NCBI GenBank assembly: GCA_003645605.1
Contig: QNAY01000023.1
Span: forward strand, 1-9,393
DNA: 9,393 nucleotides
From: Thermodesulfobacteriota bacterium
GTDB lineage: Bacteria; Desulfobacterota; Dissulfuribacteria; Dissulfuribacterales; UBA3076
Direction: 5' to 3'
In this document: positions 1 through 8,049 of the stretch, piece after piece
How positions within the stretch are numbered: the first letter of the stretch is position 1
Layout of the letters: each line of letters begins with the position of its first letter
The notes under the pieces: generated by a model
What the model saw: the letters and a program-made list of their open reading frames with translations, nothing else
Told to the model about the DNA's origin: nothing
Databases searched by the model: none
Made by a program: the position numbers and the translations under genes

Positions 1-3000
1 ACAAGACCTTCCCCACCAACGACTGTGCCATGTGAATTATTTCCCCCAAACTGGTCGAGGTCGGCCGGCATCTGAACATCAACCTCATCACCCTGGCGGA
101 TGTCCAATCTATTGAGGGTGAGGTGGGGAATTTTAAGGTCAAAATCCATAAAACCCCACGTTATATCGACAGCTCCAGATGTACTGCGTGCGGCGAATGT
201 GCCGAGGTGTGTCCTGTCGTATTGCCAAGTGAATATGATCAGGGTCTGGCCAAAAGAAAGGCTACCTTCAAAAAATACGCCCAGGCCATACCTGGTTCCT
301 TTTCCATCCAGAAGGGCGACAAGGCCCCCTGCCGTCTGGCATGCCCTGCAGGATTGAATGTCCAGGGTTATGTGCAGATGGTGAAGCAAGGCAAGTTCAA
401 AGAGGCACTGAAGATCATAATGAAGGACCTGCCCCTGCCAGGTGTATTGGGCAGGATCTGTCCTCACCCTTGCGAAGACGCCTGTCGGCGGTGCAAAATT
501 GATGAGCCTATAGCCATCCGTGCCCTCAAGCGTTTGGCATCCGACCAATTTGATCCCCGTGACATTGAGATTGAATGTCTGCCGTCAAGAGATATGAAAG
601 TAGCCATTGTCGGCTCTGGCCCGGCAGGGCTGTCTGCGGCCTATCACCTGGCAAAGAAAGGTATCCAATCTGTGATTTTTGAGGCATTGCCTAAGGCCGG
701 CGGCATGCTTCGGGTAGGTATTCCGGAGTACCGGCTTCCCAAAAAGGTCCTGGACGGAGAGATTGAAGTAATTACCAACCTGGGTGTGGAGATCAGGACC
801 GGGACTGCCCTTGGCCCTGACTTGACTGTTGATGACCTTTTCGCAGAGGGCTTCAAGGCAATTTACCTGGCGATCGGCGCCCACAAGGGCATCGAGCTGG
901 GCATCCCGGGTGAAAATGCCAGAGGTGTCCGCCAGGGCGTAGATTTTCTCAGAGAGGTGAATCTGACCGGAAAGACCAATGTAGGGAAAAGTGTTGCCAT
1001 CATCGGTGGCGGGAATGTTGCCATTGACGTATCACGTTCAGCCGTCAGGCTTGGCGTAGAAAAGGTCATGATCATCTACCGGCGTACCCGTGCCGAGATG
1101 CCTGCATGGGAGGAAGAAATCCAGACGGCCGAGGCAGAAGATGTCAGTCTTACATACCTCTCTGCTCCCCAGGAGGTGCTGACACGGGATGGCAACATAG
1201 TTGGGCTCCGGTGCATCCGGATGGAACTGGGTGAGCCTGATGCGTCGGGCAGAAGGAGGCCGATCCCCATCCCCGGAAGCGAGTACGACATAGACATCGA
1301 TCAGCTAATACTGGCCATTGGCCAGAGACCCAATATTTCCGCATTAGAACGTATATCGGGCCTGGAATTTTCTCGCCGGGGGACTACTGAAGTAGATCCT
1401 GTTACCTATGCAACGAGCAGGGAAGGGATCTTCGCGGGTGGAGATATGCAGACAGGTCCATCAGTGGCCATCCGTGCGATTGCTGCCGGCAGGGAAGCTG
1501 CTGAGAGCATTGTCCGGTATCTGGACGGACGGGATATGGCAGAAGGAAGGGCGCCCATTACAGTAGAGAACCCGGTTTACCGCCCGATCCCTGAAAGTGA
1601 AGCCAAAAGGACAAGGGCGGAAATGTCCGAACTCCCTGTGGAAGATCGGGCAGGAAACTTCAGAGAGGTGGAGCTGGGGCTTAATGAAGAATCAGGGAAA
1701 GATGAGGCCGATCGATGTCTGAACTGCGGATACTGCTGTGAATGTTTCCAGTGCGTTGAGGCCTGTGGGGCCAAGGCTATAACTCTGGAGACACATGCAC
1801 AGAGGCCCGAGACCATTGAGCTGGAAGTAGGTTCTGTTATCCTGGCAACAGGTTTCGGGTCCTTTGATCCCTCCGGATTAGATACCTACATCTATGCAAA
1901 ACATCCTAATGTCGTTACCGCCATGGAATTTGAGCGTATGCTCTCTGCTTCCGGTCCTACTATGGGGCACCTTGTGCGATCTTCTGACAGGAACGAACCC
2001 AAAAGGATCGCATGGCTCCAGTGTATTGGCTCCAGGGATATCAATCGGTGTGACCACGGCTATTGTTCTTCAGTCTGTTGCATGTACGCCATCAAAGAAG
2101 CGGTCATTGCCAAGGAACACGCACATGGGGATGTAGAACCGACTATTTTTTACATGGACATCCGGACATACGGCAAAGATTTTGAGGAATATTATAACCG
2201 GGCCCGTGATGAGCATGGTGTGCGGTTTATCCGCTCGCGCATTCACACCGTTAACCCGGTGGAAGACGGTAACCTTGAGATAACATATGTTGATGACAGT
2301 GGTGAGCTGAAGAGCGAAATTTTTGACCTTGTAGTGCTTTCCGTAGGCTTTCAGGTGGGGGAGGAAAGCGTCAAGCTTGCCGGACGTCTCGGGATCGAGA
2401 TGGATAAATACAACTTTGCCAAAACAGACAGCTTTGCACCTGTAGCAACTACAAGGGAAGGTGTCTTTGTATGCGGTGCGATTCAGGGGCCAAAAGACAT
2501 CCCACAGTCTGTTATGGAGGCCTCCGCAGCCGCAGCGGCATCCAGTGTGCTTTTGAGCGAGAGCCGTTGGACACAGACCCAGGTTCAGGAAATGCCGCCG
2601 GAGACCAATGTGATCGGCGAGCCTCCGCGCATCGGGGTATTTGTCTGTCAGTGCGGCATCAACATCGCAGGTGTAGTAAACGTGCATGAGGTGCGGGACT
2701 ATGCCAAAACGCTCCCGCACGTCACATATGCTGAAGACAACATGTACACTTGTTCCCAGGATACACAGGTGAAGATGGCCGAGGTAATCAAGGAACAGGG
2801 GATCAACAGGGTGGTGGTTGCCGCGTGCACACCAAAGACCCACGAACCCTTGTTTCAGGAAACTCTGATGAATGCCGGGCTGAACAAGTATTTGTTTGAG
2901 ATGGCCAATATCCGCAATCAGGATTCATGGGTACATGCCAATGACCCTGCGGCCGCCACGGAAAAGGCAAAAGACCTTGTGCGCATGGCGGTTACCAAGG

Positions 3001-4289
3001 CAGCCCTGCTGGAACCCCTTCCGGATACTGAACTGGGTTTGGAACCGGTTACCATGGTGGTCGGCGGCGGTGTTGCCGGCATGGTCTGTGCGAAAAATTT
3101 GGCGGACCAGGGTTATGAGGTCCATCTGGTTGAGCAATCAGAGGAGTTAGGGGGCCAGGCCAGGTTCCTCAATAAGACATGGAAGGGTGAAGACATCCAG
3201 ACCTATGTGAAGGACCTGGTAGACGAGATAGAGAAAAACCCCATGGTCCATGTACGCCGATCCACCGAGCTTACCAATGTGGATGGTTTTGTAGGCAACT
3301 TCTCCTCCACCCTAAAAGACGGAGATAAAGAAATTGAGCTAAAGCACGGAGTAGCGGTAGTCGCAACCGGCGGTCATGAATACAAGCCCACTGAATACCT
3401 CTATGGTGAAGATTCCCGTGTGCTCACCCATCTGGAAATGGATGCGCGGTTTATCCAGGATGATCCGTCATTAAATGACTTGGGGTCCGTGGCCTTTATT
3501 CAGTGCGTTGGTTCCAGGAATCCTGATCGTCCCTATTGCAGCCGGGTGTGCTGTAGCCACACTGTGGAGAGCGCTCTGGAACTCAAACTGCGCAATCCGG
3601 AAATAGACGTATATGTGCTGTATCGCGACATGCGGACATACGGGGAGCGGGAAGACCTCTACAGAGAGGCCAGGGAAAAGGGAGTGATTTTTTTCCGCTA
3701 TGACCTGCAATCAAAGCCAAAGGTGAGTGGAGGAAAGGATGCCCTGGAGATCGAGATGGAGGATCATATCCTGAAAAGGTCTGTTATCCTCCGGGCGGAT
3801 CTTCTTGTGCTTGCAACTGCCATTGTGCCGTCTGAGGCAGGACAACTGGCCACATTCTTTAAGGTTCCGGTAAATGATGACGGATTCTTCATTGAGGCCC
3901 ATGCCAAGCTGAGGCCGGTTGATTTTGCCACTGATGGAATCTTTCTTTGCGGACTGGCGCATTATCCAAAATCCATTGACGAGAGCATTGCTCAGGCCCT
4001 GGCAGCAGCGTCCCGAGCATCCGGCCTTATCGCAACGGGCAAGGTATTTGCGAGCGGCACTGTGGCTCGGATTAACCCCATGTGGTGCAGTAGCTGCGGG
4101 GTGTGCGTCAGCATCTGCCCATACAATGCCCCTTCAATAATTGAAGAGGGACGATTTGCAGGCAAGGCGGAGATAAATCCGGTACTGTGCAAGGGCTGCG
4201 GCCTGTGCGTAGCATCCTGCCGATCCGGGGCCATAGACCTAAAAGGCTTTGCTCAGGATCAGATTATGGCCATGATTGATGAAGTATAG
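1..4289 (+). CDS. hdrA: Giant HdrA-GltD-HdrA flavo-iron-sulfur protein, selenocysteine-containing, 5' end outside the window
   Basis: The reading frame is open from base 3 to the TAG at 4287-4289 (1428 visible residues) if the in-frame TGA at 33-35 is read as selenocysteine. Order of domains: the HdrA motif TFPTNDCAMU with IISPKLVEVGRH (6-70); a 4Fe-4S motif CTACGECAEVCP (from 180); a GltD-type N-terminal Cys region (about 330-500); an FAD motif VGSGPAG (about 607-627); an NAD(P) motif IIGGGNVAID (about 1000-1030); a Cys-rich ferredoxin segment (from 1716); the HdrA cluster motif QCIGSR...YCSSVCC (2022-2083); a second HdrA copy starting VFVCQCG (about 2640), with FAD motif VVGGGVAG (about 3058) and QCVGSR...YCSRVCC (3504-3548); two C-terminal 4Fe-4S motifs (from 4086 and 4188). 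HdrA is the cytoplasmic bifurcating flavoprotein of heterodisulfide reductase complexes. The fusion adds a second pyridine-nucleotide-type site. The true start lies upstream. A GTG at 123 is not a credible start because the HdrA motif lies before it. Confidence 0.9.
33..35 (+). other. In-frame TGA read as selenocysteine in HdrA
   Basis: The codon is in the same frame as the long HdrA reading frame. It falls in the family motif TFPTNDC-x-x-C, at the second Cys (here CAMU). Coding similarity is continuous on both sides: KTFPTNDCAM before it and IISPKLVEVGRHLNINL after it. HdrA is an established selenoprotein family in Methanococcales and in some deltaproteobacteria. A nonsense mutation is the alternative, but the hairpin downstream and a second such TGA in the same operon speak against it. 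Confidence 0.88.
51..68 (+). promoter_or_regulatory. Candidate bacterial SECIS hairpin for HdrA Sec
   Basis: CTGGTC (51-56) pairs with GGCCGG (63-68): six pairs, two of them G-U. The loop is GAGGTC (57-62). Between the TGA and the loop lie 21 nt, and G is the first loop base; both fit the known bSECIS rule (about 16-37 nt, G at loop position 1 or 2). The loop contains GGUC, as in the E. coli fdhF SECIS loop. It lies inside the coding sequence (LVEVGR), as expected in bacteria. Confidence 0.72.
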
Positions 4290-4298
4290 GAGAAAAAT

Positions 4299-4730
4299 AT
4301 GAACGACTGGGAGCCGAAGATTACGACCTTTCTTTGTAACTGGTGCAGTTACGGAGCTGCTGATCTGGCAGGCGTGAGCCGTTTTCAGTATCCCCCGAAT
4401 TTCAGGATAATCCGTGTACCCTGTTCAGGTCGTGTGAGCCCAAAATTTATATTGGCTGCCTTCCGTCACGGGTCTGACGGCGTGTGGGTATCCGGGTGAC
4501 ACCCCGGAGACTGCCATTACCTGGAAGGTAATTATTACGCAAGAAGAAAATTTGCCCTGTTAAAAGGGCTTTTGGAACATATGGGCATTGAACCCGGCAG
4601 GCTGCATTTCTCCTGGATATCATCTGCAGAGGCGACGAAGTATGTTGATGTGGCGCGGGAAGTGGCAAAAGAAGTAAAGGCCCTTGGGCCTGCGAAACAC
4701 TTTATCAAGAAAAGGGCCGAGGTGGCGTAA
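4299..4730 (+). CDS. mvhD: MvhD/FlxD-type hydrogenase iron-sulfur (delta) subunit, selenocysteine-containing
   Basis: With the TGA at 4497-4499 read as Sec, the frame runs from ATG 4299 to TAA 4728-4730 and gives 143 residues, the normal size of MvhD/FrhD/FlxD. Family signs are [15 protein letters not shown] near the N terminus (about residues 10-24), VPCSGRVSP (about 46-54), DGVWVSGU-HPGDCHY (about 60-74) and a C-terminal helical part rich in Lys and Glu. MvhD carries a 2Fe-2S cluster and hands electrons to HdrA in Mvh-Hdr and Flx-Hdr complexes of the cytoplasm. The ribosome binding site AGGAGA (4288-4293) overlaps the hdrA stop codon, and the ATG follows 5 nt later. The stop overlaps the next start (TAATG). 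Read without Sec it would be a useless 66-residue stub lacking the GDCHY segment and the whole C-terminal half. Confidence 0.93.
4497..4499 (+). other. In-frame TGA read as selenocysteine in MvhD/FlxD
   Basis: The TGA stands where MvhD proteins have Cys in the motif G-C-H-x-G-D-C-H-Y; here the reading is SGU followed by HPGDCHY. The frame stays open and family-like for 76 further codons to the TAA that overlaps the next gene. Sec at this motif is established in Methanococcus VhuD and in deltaproteobacterial FrhD-type proteins. Confidence 0.92.
4516..4532 (+). promoter_or_regulatory. Candidate bacterial SECIS hairpin for MvhD Sec
   Basis: ATTACC (4516-4521) pairs perfectly with GGTAAT (4527-4532); the loop is TGGAA (4522-4526). 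The loop begins 22 nt after the TGA and has G at its second and third positions, matching the bSECIS layout. The spacing is almost the same as for the HdrA element (21 nt), although stem and loop sequences differ. Confidence 0.75.
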
Positions 4731-5680
4731 TGCTGGAGTATGTCGAGAAGATCAGGAAGACAGCCGGGAAGCTGTTTGAAGAAGACAAGGTGGATGTGTT
4801 CATCGGCTATAAAAAGGGGAGCCTACCCATGATGAACCAGCCGGTCCTCATCAGCAATGCCGATCAAGTGGACCTGCTCCATTGGGACAGTAACTGCGGG
4901 CTGAACCTGTGCAATTATCTGACCAAGAGGACAGACAGGATAGGGATTGTTGCCAATGGATGCAATTCCAGAAATATCGTTACGCATATCACAGAAAACC
5001 AGATCAGCCGTGATCAACTCTATATTGTCGGCATCCCCTGTAAAGGCATGATCGACCACCGGGCCGTTCAAAGGGCTGTGAAGCAAAAAGAGATCCTTGC
5101 AATAGAGGAACAGGGGAACACCTTCACAGTAAAAGGCAAAGATTTTGAGGACACATTCAACAAAAACGACTATCTCCAGCGCAACTGTCTGGTCTGTACC
5201 CACCGCAACCCTGTAATATTTGATGAGATGGTTGCTCCACCCGTAGAGGAGCAAATTGAAGTAGACACCTACAAGGATGTCAAGCAGATCGAAGGCATGG
5301 ATCCAGAAAAAAAATGGAATTTTTTTACAAGGATAATAGACAAGTGCATCCGCTGTTATGCCTGTCGAAACGCCTGTCCTCTGTGTTACTGTCCCACCTG
5401 TTTTGTGGATGAATCAAACCCCCAGTGGGTAGGCAAAAGCAGTGATCCCATTGATACCATGACCTTCCACATCCTGAGGGCTTATCACTGTGCGGGCAGA
5501 TGCACAGACTGCGGTGCGTGTGAACGGGTTTGTCCTGTGGGTATCCCGATGAGGCAGTTTACCAAGAAGCTCAATAAGGATGCGCAGGAACTCTTCTCCT
5601 GGGAAGCCGGGCTGACTTTGGATCAGCGTCCCCTTCTGGACGTATTCCAGCCTGATGATTACAACGATTTCATAAGGTAG
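4730..5680 (+). CDS. FrhB/FdhB-like iron-sulfur protein (probable FlxC-type subunit)
   Basis: The product has 316 residues and no membrane segment or signal peptide. The N-terminal two thirds resemble the F420-hydrogenase/dehydrogenase beta-subunit fold, with scattered conserved Cys motifs (CGLNLCNYL near residue 57, ANGCNSR near 76, GIPCKGMID near 101, CLVCTHRNP near 154). The C-terminal third carries 4Fe-4S motifs: CIRCYACRNACPLCYCPTC (about residues 208-226) and CTDCGACERVCPVGIPM (about 260-276). It probably relays electrons between the FAD/NAD(P)H subunit and MvhD in a soluble Flx-type complex. Its ATG overlaps the mvhD stop, so translation is probably coupled; GAGGTGG (4719-4725) is the likely ribosome binding site. 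FlxABCD naming is by gene order and domain type; the B versus C assignment is not certain. F420 use cannot be inferred from the fold alone. Confidence 0.82.
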   Translation: MLEYVEKIRKTAGKLFEEDKVDVFIGYKKGSLPMMNQPVLISNADQVDLLHWDSNCGLNLCNYLTKRTDRIGIVANGCNSRNIVTHITENQISRDQLYIVGIPCKGMIDHRAVQRAVKQKEILAIEEQGNTFTVKGKDFEDTFNKNDYLQRNCLVCTHRNPVIFDEMVAPPVEEQIEVDTYKDVKQIEGMDPEKKWNFFTRIIDKCIRCYACRNACPLCYCPTCFVDESNPQWVGKSSDPIDTMTFHILRAYHCAGRCTDCGACERVCPVGIPMRQFTKKLNKDAQELFSWEAGLTLDQRPLLDVFQPDDYNDFIR

Positions 5681-5686
5681 CGCCTC

Positions 5687-6724
5687 ATGACAGAAAAAAT
5701 CTACACCAAAGAAGAGTGGATAAAGGCACTATCAGGCCTAAAATCCTTTTATAATATATTTGTTCCGGTCAGGGACGGAGACTTTCATACCTTCAAGGCC
5801 CTGGATGAGAAGAAAATCCCTGACTTTAACTTCCAAAACACACGGCTCTCCCCAAAATCATTGGTGTATCCCCAATCGGAGCGGATATTTGCATACACTC
5901 TGGATGAAGATACCCCTGATGCCAATATCATCAAAGAGTCTGAAAAGGATTACTCTCCCAAGGCTGTCGTTGGGATAAGGCCCTGTGACGCCCATGCCTT
6001 TCAGATCGTCAGACCCAATTTTGACAATCCCGAATATCAAGATCCATGGTGGATACAACGTTATGAATCAACCACTCTTGTGGGACTTGGGTGCAACGCC
6101 CCCGGCTCCACGTGTTTCTGTACCTCTGTAGGTGGCGGCCCCTTCAGTGAAAAAGGCCTTGATGCGCTCCTTTACGACCTGGGAGACACATTTCTTATAA
6201 AGGCCCTGACAGAAAAGGGCGAGGCGTTTCTTGAAAATGCCCAAGGTGGAAAAGAGGCAGATGATGCAGCACTCAAGGCCGGTGAAGACCTGGCAGCCAA
6301 GGCTGCAAATAAAATAGAGCAAAAAATCTCTATTGACAAATTAAAGGACAAGGTGCAGACCGAGCTTTTTGATGCACCATTCTGGGATGACGTGGCCTTT
6401 GCATGCATTAATTGCGGCACCTGTACATATCTGTGTCCCACCTGCTGGTGCTTTGATATCCAGGACGAGGTCCTGGAAAAACAGGGAGACCGGATTAGGA
6501 ACTGGGACTCCTGCATGTTTCCGCTCTTTACACTCCATGGCTCAGGGCATAATCCAAGGGCCAAGAAGGTCCAGCGTGTGCGTCAGCGTTTTATGCACAA
6601 GCTTAAATACTATGTGGACAAGTACAACAACGGAGTTCAGTGCTCAGGATGCGGCAGGTGTGTCAGAAATTGTCCTGCGAATATAGATATCAGGGAAGTT
6701 TGTGAGTTAATGAATAGGTTATAG
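5687..6724 (+). CDS. 4Fe-4S dicluster protein, AsrA/HydB (sulfhydrogenase beta)-like, probable FlxB-type subunit
   Basis: The product has 345 residues, the usual size for the AsrA/HydB family, the electron-transfer beta subunits of anaerobic sulfite reductase and archaeal sulfhydrogenase. Visible motifs are GIRPCDAHAF (about residues 97-106), the Cys-rich CNAPGSTCFC (about 136-145), a first ferredoxin-like site CINCGTCTYLCPTCWC (about 239-254), NWDSCMFPLFTLHGSGHNPR, and a second site CSGCGRCVRNCPANIDIREV (about 319-338). In AsrAB and HydBG pairs this subunit passes electrons from the partner FAD/NAD(P)H subunit, which is the next gene here. It starts 6 nt after the previous stop with AAGG (5674-5677) as a plausible ribosome binding site. 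No catalytic sulfite reductase or hydrogenase subunit is in the window, so a Flx-type role is more likely than sulfite or H2 metabolism. Confidence 0.85.
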   Translation: MTEKIYTKEEWIKALSGLKSFYNIFVPVRDGDFHTFKALDEKKIPDFNFQNTRLSPKSLVYPQSERIFAYTLDEDTPDANIIKESEKDYSPKAVVGIRPCDAHAFQIVRPNFDNPEYQDPWWIQRYESTTLVGLGCNAPGSTCFCTSVGGGPFSEKGLDALLYDLGDTFLIKALTEKGEAFLENAQGGKEADDAALKAGEDLAAKAANKIEQKISIDKLKDKVQTELFDAPFWDDVAFACINCGTCTYLCPTCWCFDIQDEVLEKQGDRIRNWDSCMFPLFTLHGSGHNPRAKKVQRVRQRFMHKLKYYVDKYNNGVQCSGCGRCVRNCPANIDIREVCELMNRL

Positions 6725-6730
6725 CGGGGA
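6725..6730 (+). promoter_or_regulatory. Ribosome binding site supporting the TTG start of flxA
   Basis: CGGGGA directly follows the stop of the upstream gene and stands 8 nt before TTG 6739. The family-like N terminus (MENPYLPYPVRIDKI) begins at this TTG. Confidence 0.6.
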
Positions 6731-6738
6731 ATATTACA

Positions 6739-7581
6739 TTGGAAAACCCATACCTACCCTATCCGGTTCGTATAGATAAGATCATTACAGAGACTGAAGA
6801 CAGGAATCTCAAAACCTTCAGGTTTGTGTTTCTCAATCCTAAGGATGAAGAAAAGTTCTCATACACCCCCGGTCAGTTTGCAGAGCTGTCTATAGCAGGA
6901 AAGGGAGAGAGCCCCATTGGTATAGCGTCTTCTCCCACAGAGAAGGGACATATAACATTCACAGTAAATAAGGTTGGGTTGGTTACGACCCACCTGCACA
7001 ACATGAAAGAAGGCGATGTGATGGGCATCCGCGGACCCCTTGGCAACTGGTATCCCTGGGAAGAGATGGAAGGGAAAAATGTTGTCATCATAGGCGGCGG
7101 CTTTGCCTTTACCACGTTGAGATCCAGTATCATCTATATGCTCCATCCTGAAAACCGTTCCAGGTTCAAGGATATTTCCGTAGTTTACGGCGCGAGAAAT
7201 CCTGGGATGCTGCTTTACAAGGATGAGCTTGCAGAGTGGGAGCAGAGGGATGATATCCACATGCATATCACAGTAGATGGGACGGATGATCCGGACTGGA
7301 AATACAACGTAGGTTTTGTTCCCACTATTACAGAGCAAAAAATTACCAGTGCGGATGACGCCATTGCCATTGTATGCGGCCCGCCCATCATGATCAAGTT
7401 TACCCAGCCTGTCCTTGAGAAGGTGGGGTTCTCACCGGAGAGGATTATCCTCTCCCTGGAAATGCGCATGAAGTGCGGAATCGGCATGTGTGGCCGCTGT
7501 AATATCGGCGACAAGTTTGTGTGCAAGGACGGCCCTGTCTTTTCCCTGGCACAACTTAAGAATATGCCTCAGGAGTATTAG
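6739..7581 (+). CDS. flxA: FAD/NAD(P)H oxidoreductase with 2Fe-2S motif (FlxA/AsrB-like)
   Basis: The product has 280 residues, typical of the ferredoxin-NADP reductase-like electron-transfer subunits (PyrK, AsrB, HydG, FlxA). Features in order: a beta-barrel FAD domain with YTPGQFAEL and SPIGIASSP (about residues 42-66); an NAD(P) domain beginning VVIIGGGFAFTTLR (about 115-128) with VVYGARNPGMLLY and VCGPPIMIKF; a C-terminal 2Fe-2S site KCGIGMCGRCNIGDKFVC (Cys spacing x4, x2, x7). It is expected to oxidise NAD(P)H in the cytoplasm and feed the iron-sulfur chain to MvhD and HdrA, or to run in reverse. The start is TTG at 6739: CGGGGA (6725-6730) lies 8 nt upstream, and no in-frame ATG or GTG is near. 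It is the last operon gene and ends at TAG 7579-7581. Confidence 0.88.
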   Translation: MENPYLPYPVRIDKIITETEDRNLKTFRFVFLNPKDEEKFSYTPGQFAELSIAGKGESPIGIASSPTEKGHITFTVNKVGLVTTHLHNMKEGDVMGIRGPLGNWYPWEEMEGKNVVIIGGGFAFTTLRSSIIYMLHPENRSRFKDISVVYGARNPGMLLYKDELAEWEQRDDIHMHITVDGTDDPDWKYNVGFVPTITEQKITSADDAIAIVCGPPIMIKFTQPVLEKVGFSPERIILSLEMRMKCGIGMCGRCNIGDKFVCKDGPVFSLAQLKNMPQEY

Positions 7582-7633
7582 GGACTGACAGGTTTCCGGT
7601 ACTACTGAATTAGCACCCTTCGGGCGAACTTTC

Positions 7634-7855
7634 TTGACAGGATCAACTGAATTTACTTGATTTCTTTACTTTTCTCATATCCTGATCATCCATAGCCCAG
7701 ACCGATATAGCACGGCTTGATCGCAACATCTTTATTACCGAAATCAACAATGACAATGTGCTACAGGCAAGGTCGCACCCCTGGCCCAGACTTTGTGCAC
7801 CCACAACGCGTCTTCCAAGAAAGTCGCGCCAGGGCGGGCCTGTATATCCTGTCAA
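7634..7855. repeat. 222-bp segment bounded by a perfect 10-bp inverted repeat
   Basis: TTGACAGGAT (7634-7643) and ATCCTGTCAA (7846-7855) are exact reverse complements. The GACAGGAT/ATCCTGTC words recall short dispersed repeats of intergenic DNA in this group of bacteria (from memory). The pairing does not extend past 10 bp in either direction and no target-site duplication is evident. It could be a degenerate miniature element, two oppositely oriented repeat copies, or chance. Confidence 0.35.
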
Positions 7856-7999
7856 AAAATAAAAATTCCTAAAACTGTGTACCACGCTCCATTGAGTTTT
7901 AAGGATAAAACAGTTTATTCCTAATTTTCCAGATTGAAATCTTCAGCAGTGGTAGCTGTTTCTGTTATAGTCAAAAACAGTATTTGTTTGAATAACTGC

Positions 8000-8013
8000 A
8001 GCCGTTCACGGCT
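8000..8013. repeat. Small perfect hairpin AGCCG-TTCA-CGGCT
   Basis: A 5-bp stem with a TTCA loop. The same 11 bases AGCCGTTCACG recur at 9269-9279 without the second stem arm. Function unknown; possibly part of a leader found before four-helix-bundle protein genes. Confidence 0.3.
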
Positions 8014-8049
8014 TGAAACTTGAAATTGGAAAGTAGAAATTTGGGAGAG

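Larger units (their letters stand above)
7582..8049. other. Intergenic region, no credible gene
   Basis: The base composition becomes AT-richer after the operon. An 80-codon open frame on the - strand (7643-7885) and a shorter one on the + strand show no motif that I recognise. The region holds a 10-bp inverted repeat pair (7634-7643 and 7846-7855), a small hairpin AGCCG-TTCA-CGGCT (8000-8013), and a stretch of AAATTGG-like words just before the stub at 8050. A three-base CCC/GGG hairpin at 7616-7624, followed by ACTTTCTT, is the only terminator-like structure after flxA, and it is weak. Confidence 0.6.

Noticed and set aside
123..125. GTG at 123 as the start of HdrA
   Set aside because: Conserved HdrA sequence (TFPTNDC, PKLVEVGRH and onward) lies upstream in the same frame on both sides of the TGA at 33, so the gene begins outside the window.
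2070..2843. A 257-codon open frame on the - strand inside hdrA
   Set aside because: It is a shadow of the hdrA frame; its translation has no family motif and the + strand frame carries clear flavoprotein and cluster motifs throughout.
4299..4499. A 66-residue separate small gene
   Set aside because: It is the first half of MvhD ending at the Sec codon; the family sequence continues directly after the TGA.
4823..5254. A 143-codon open frame on the - strand
   Set aside because: Shadow of the FrhB-like gene on the + strand; no motif or ribosome binding site.
6859..7338. A 159-codon open frame on the - strand
   Set aside because: Shadow of flxA, whose + strand product is fully family-like.
7616..7632. 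Intrinsic terminator after flxA
   Set aside because: The only stem is CCC/GGG with three pairs and the T-rich tail is interrupted; too weak to call.
7643..7885. An 80-codon open frame on the - strand as a hypothetical protein
   Set aside because: It overlaps the inverted-repeat segment, has no recognisable domain and lies in sequence that is also open for a stretch on the other strand; coding status cannot be supported.
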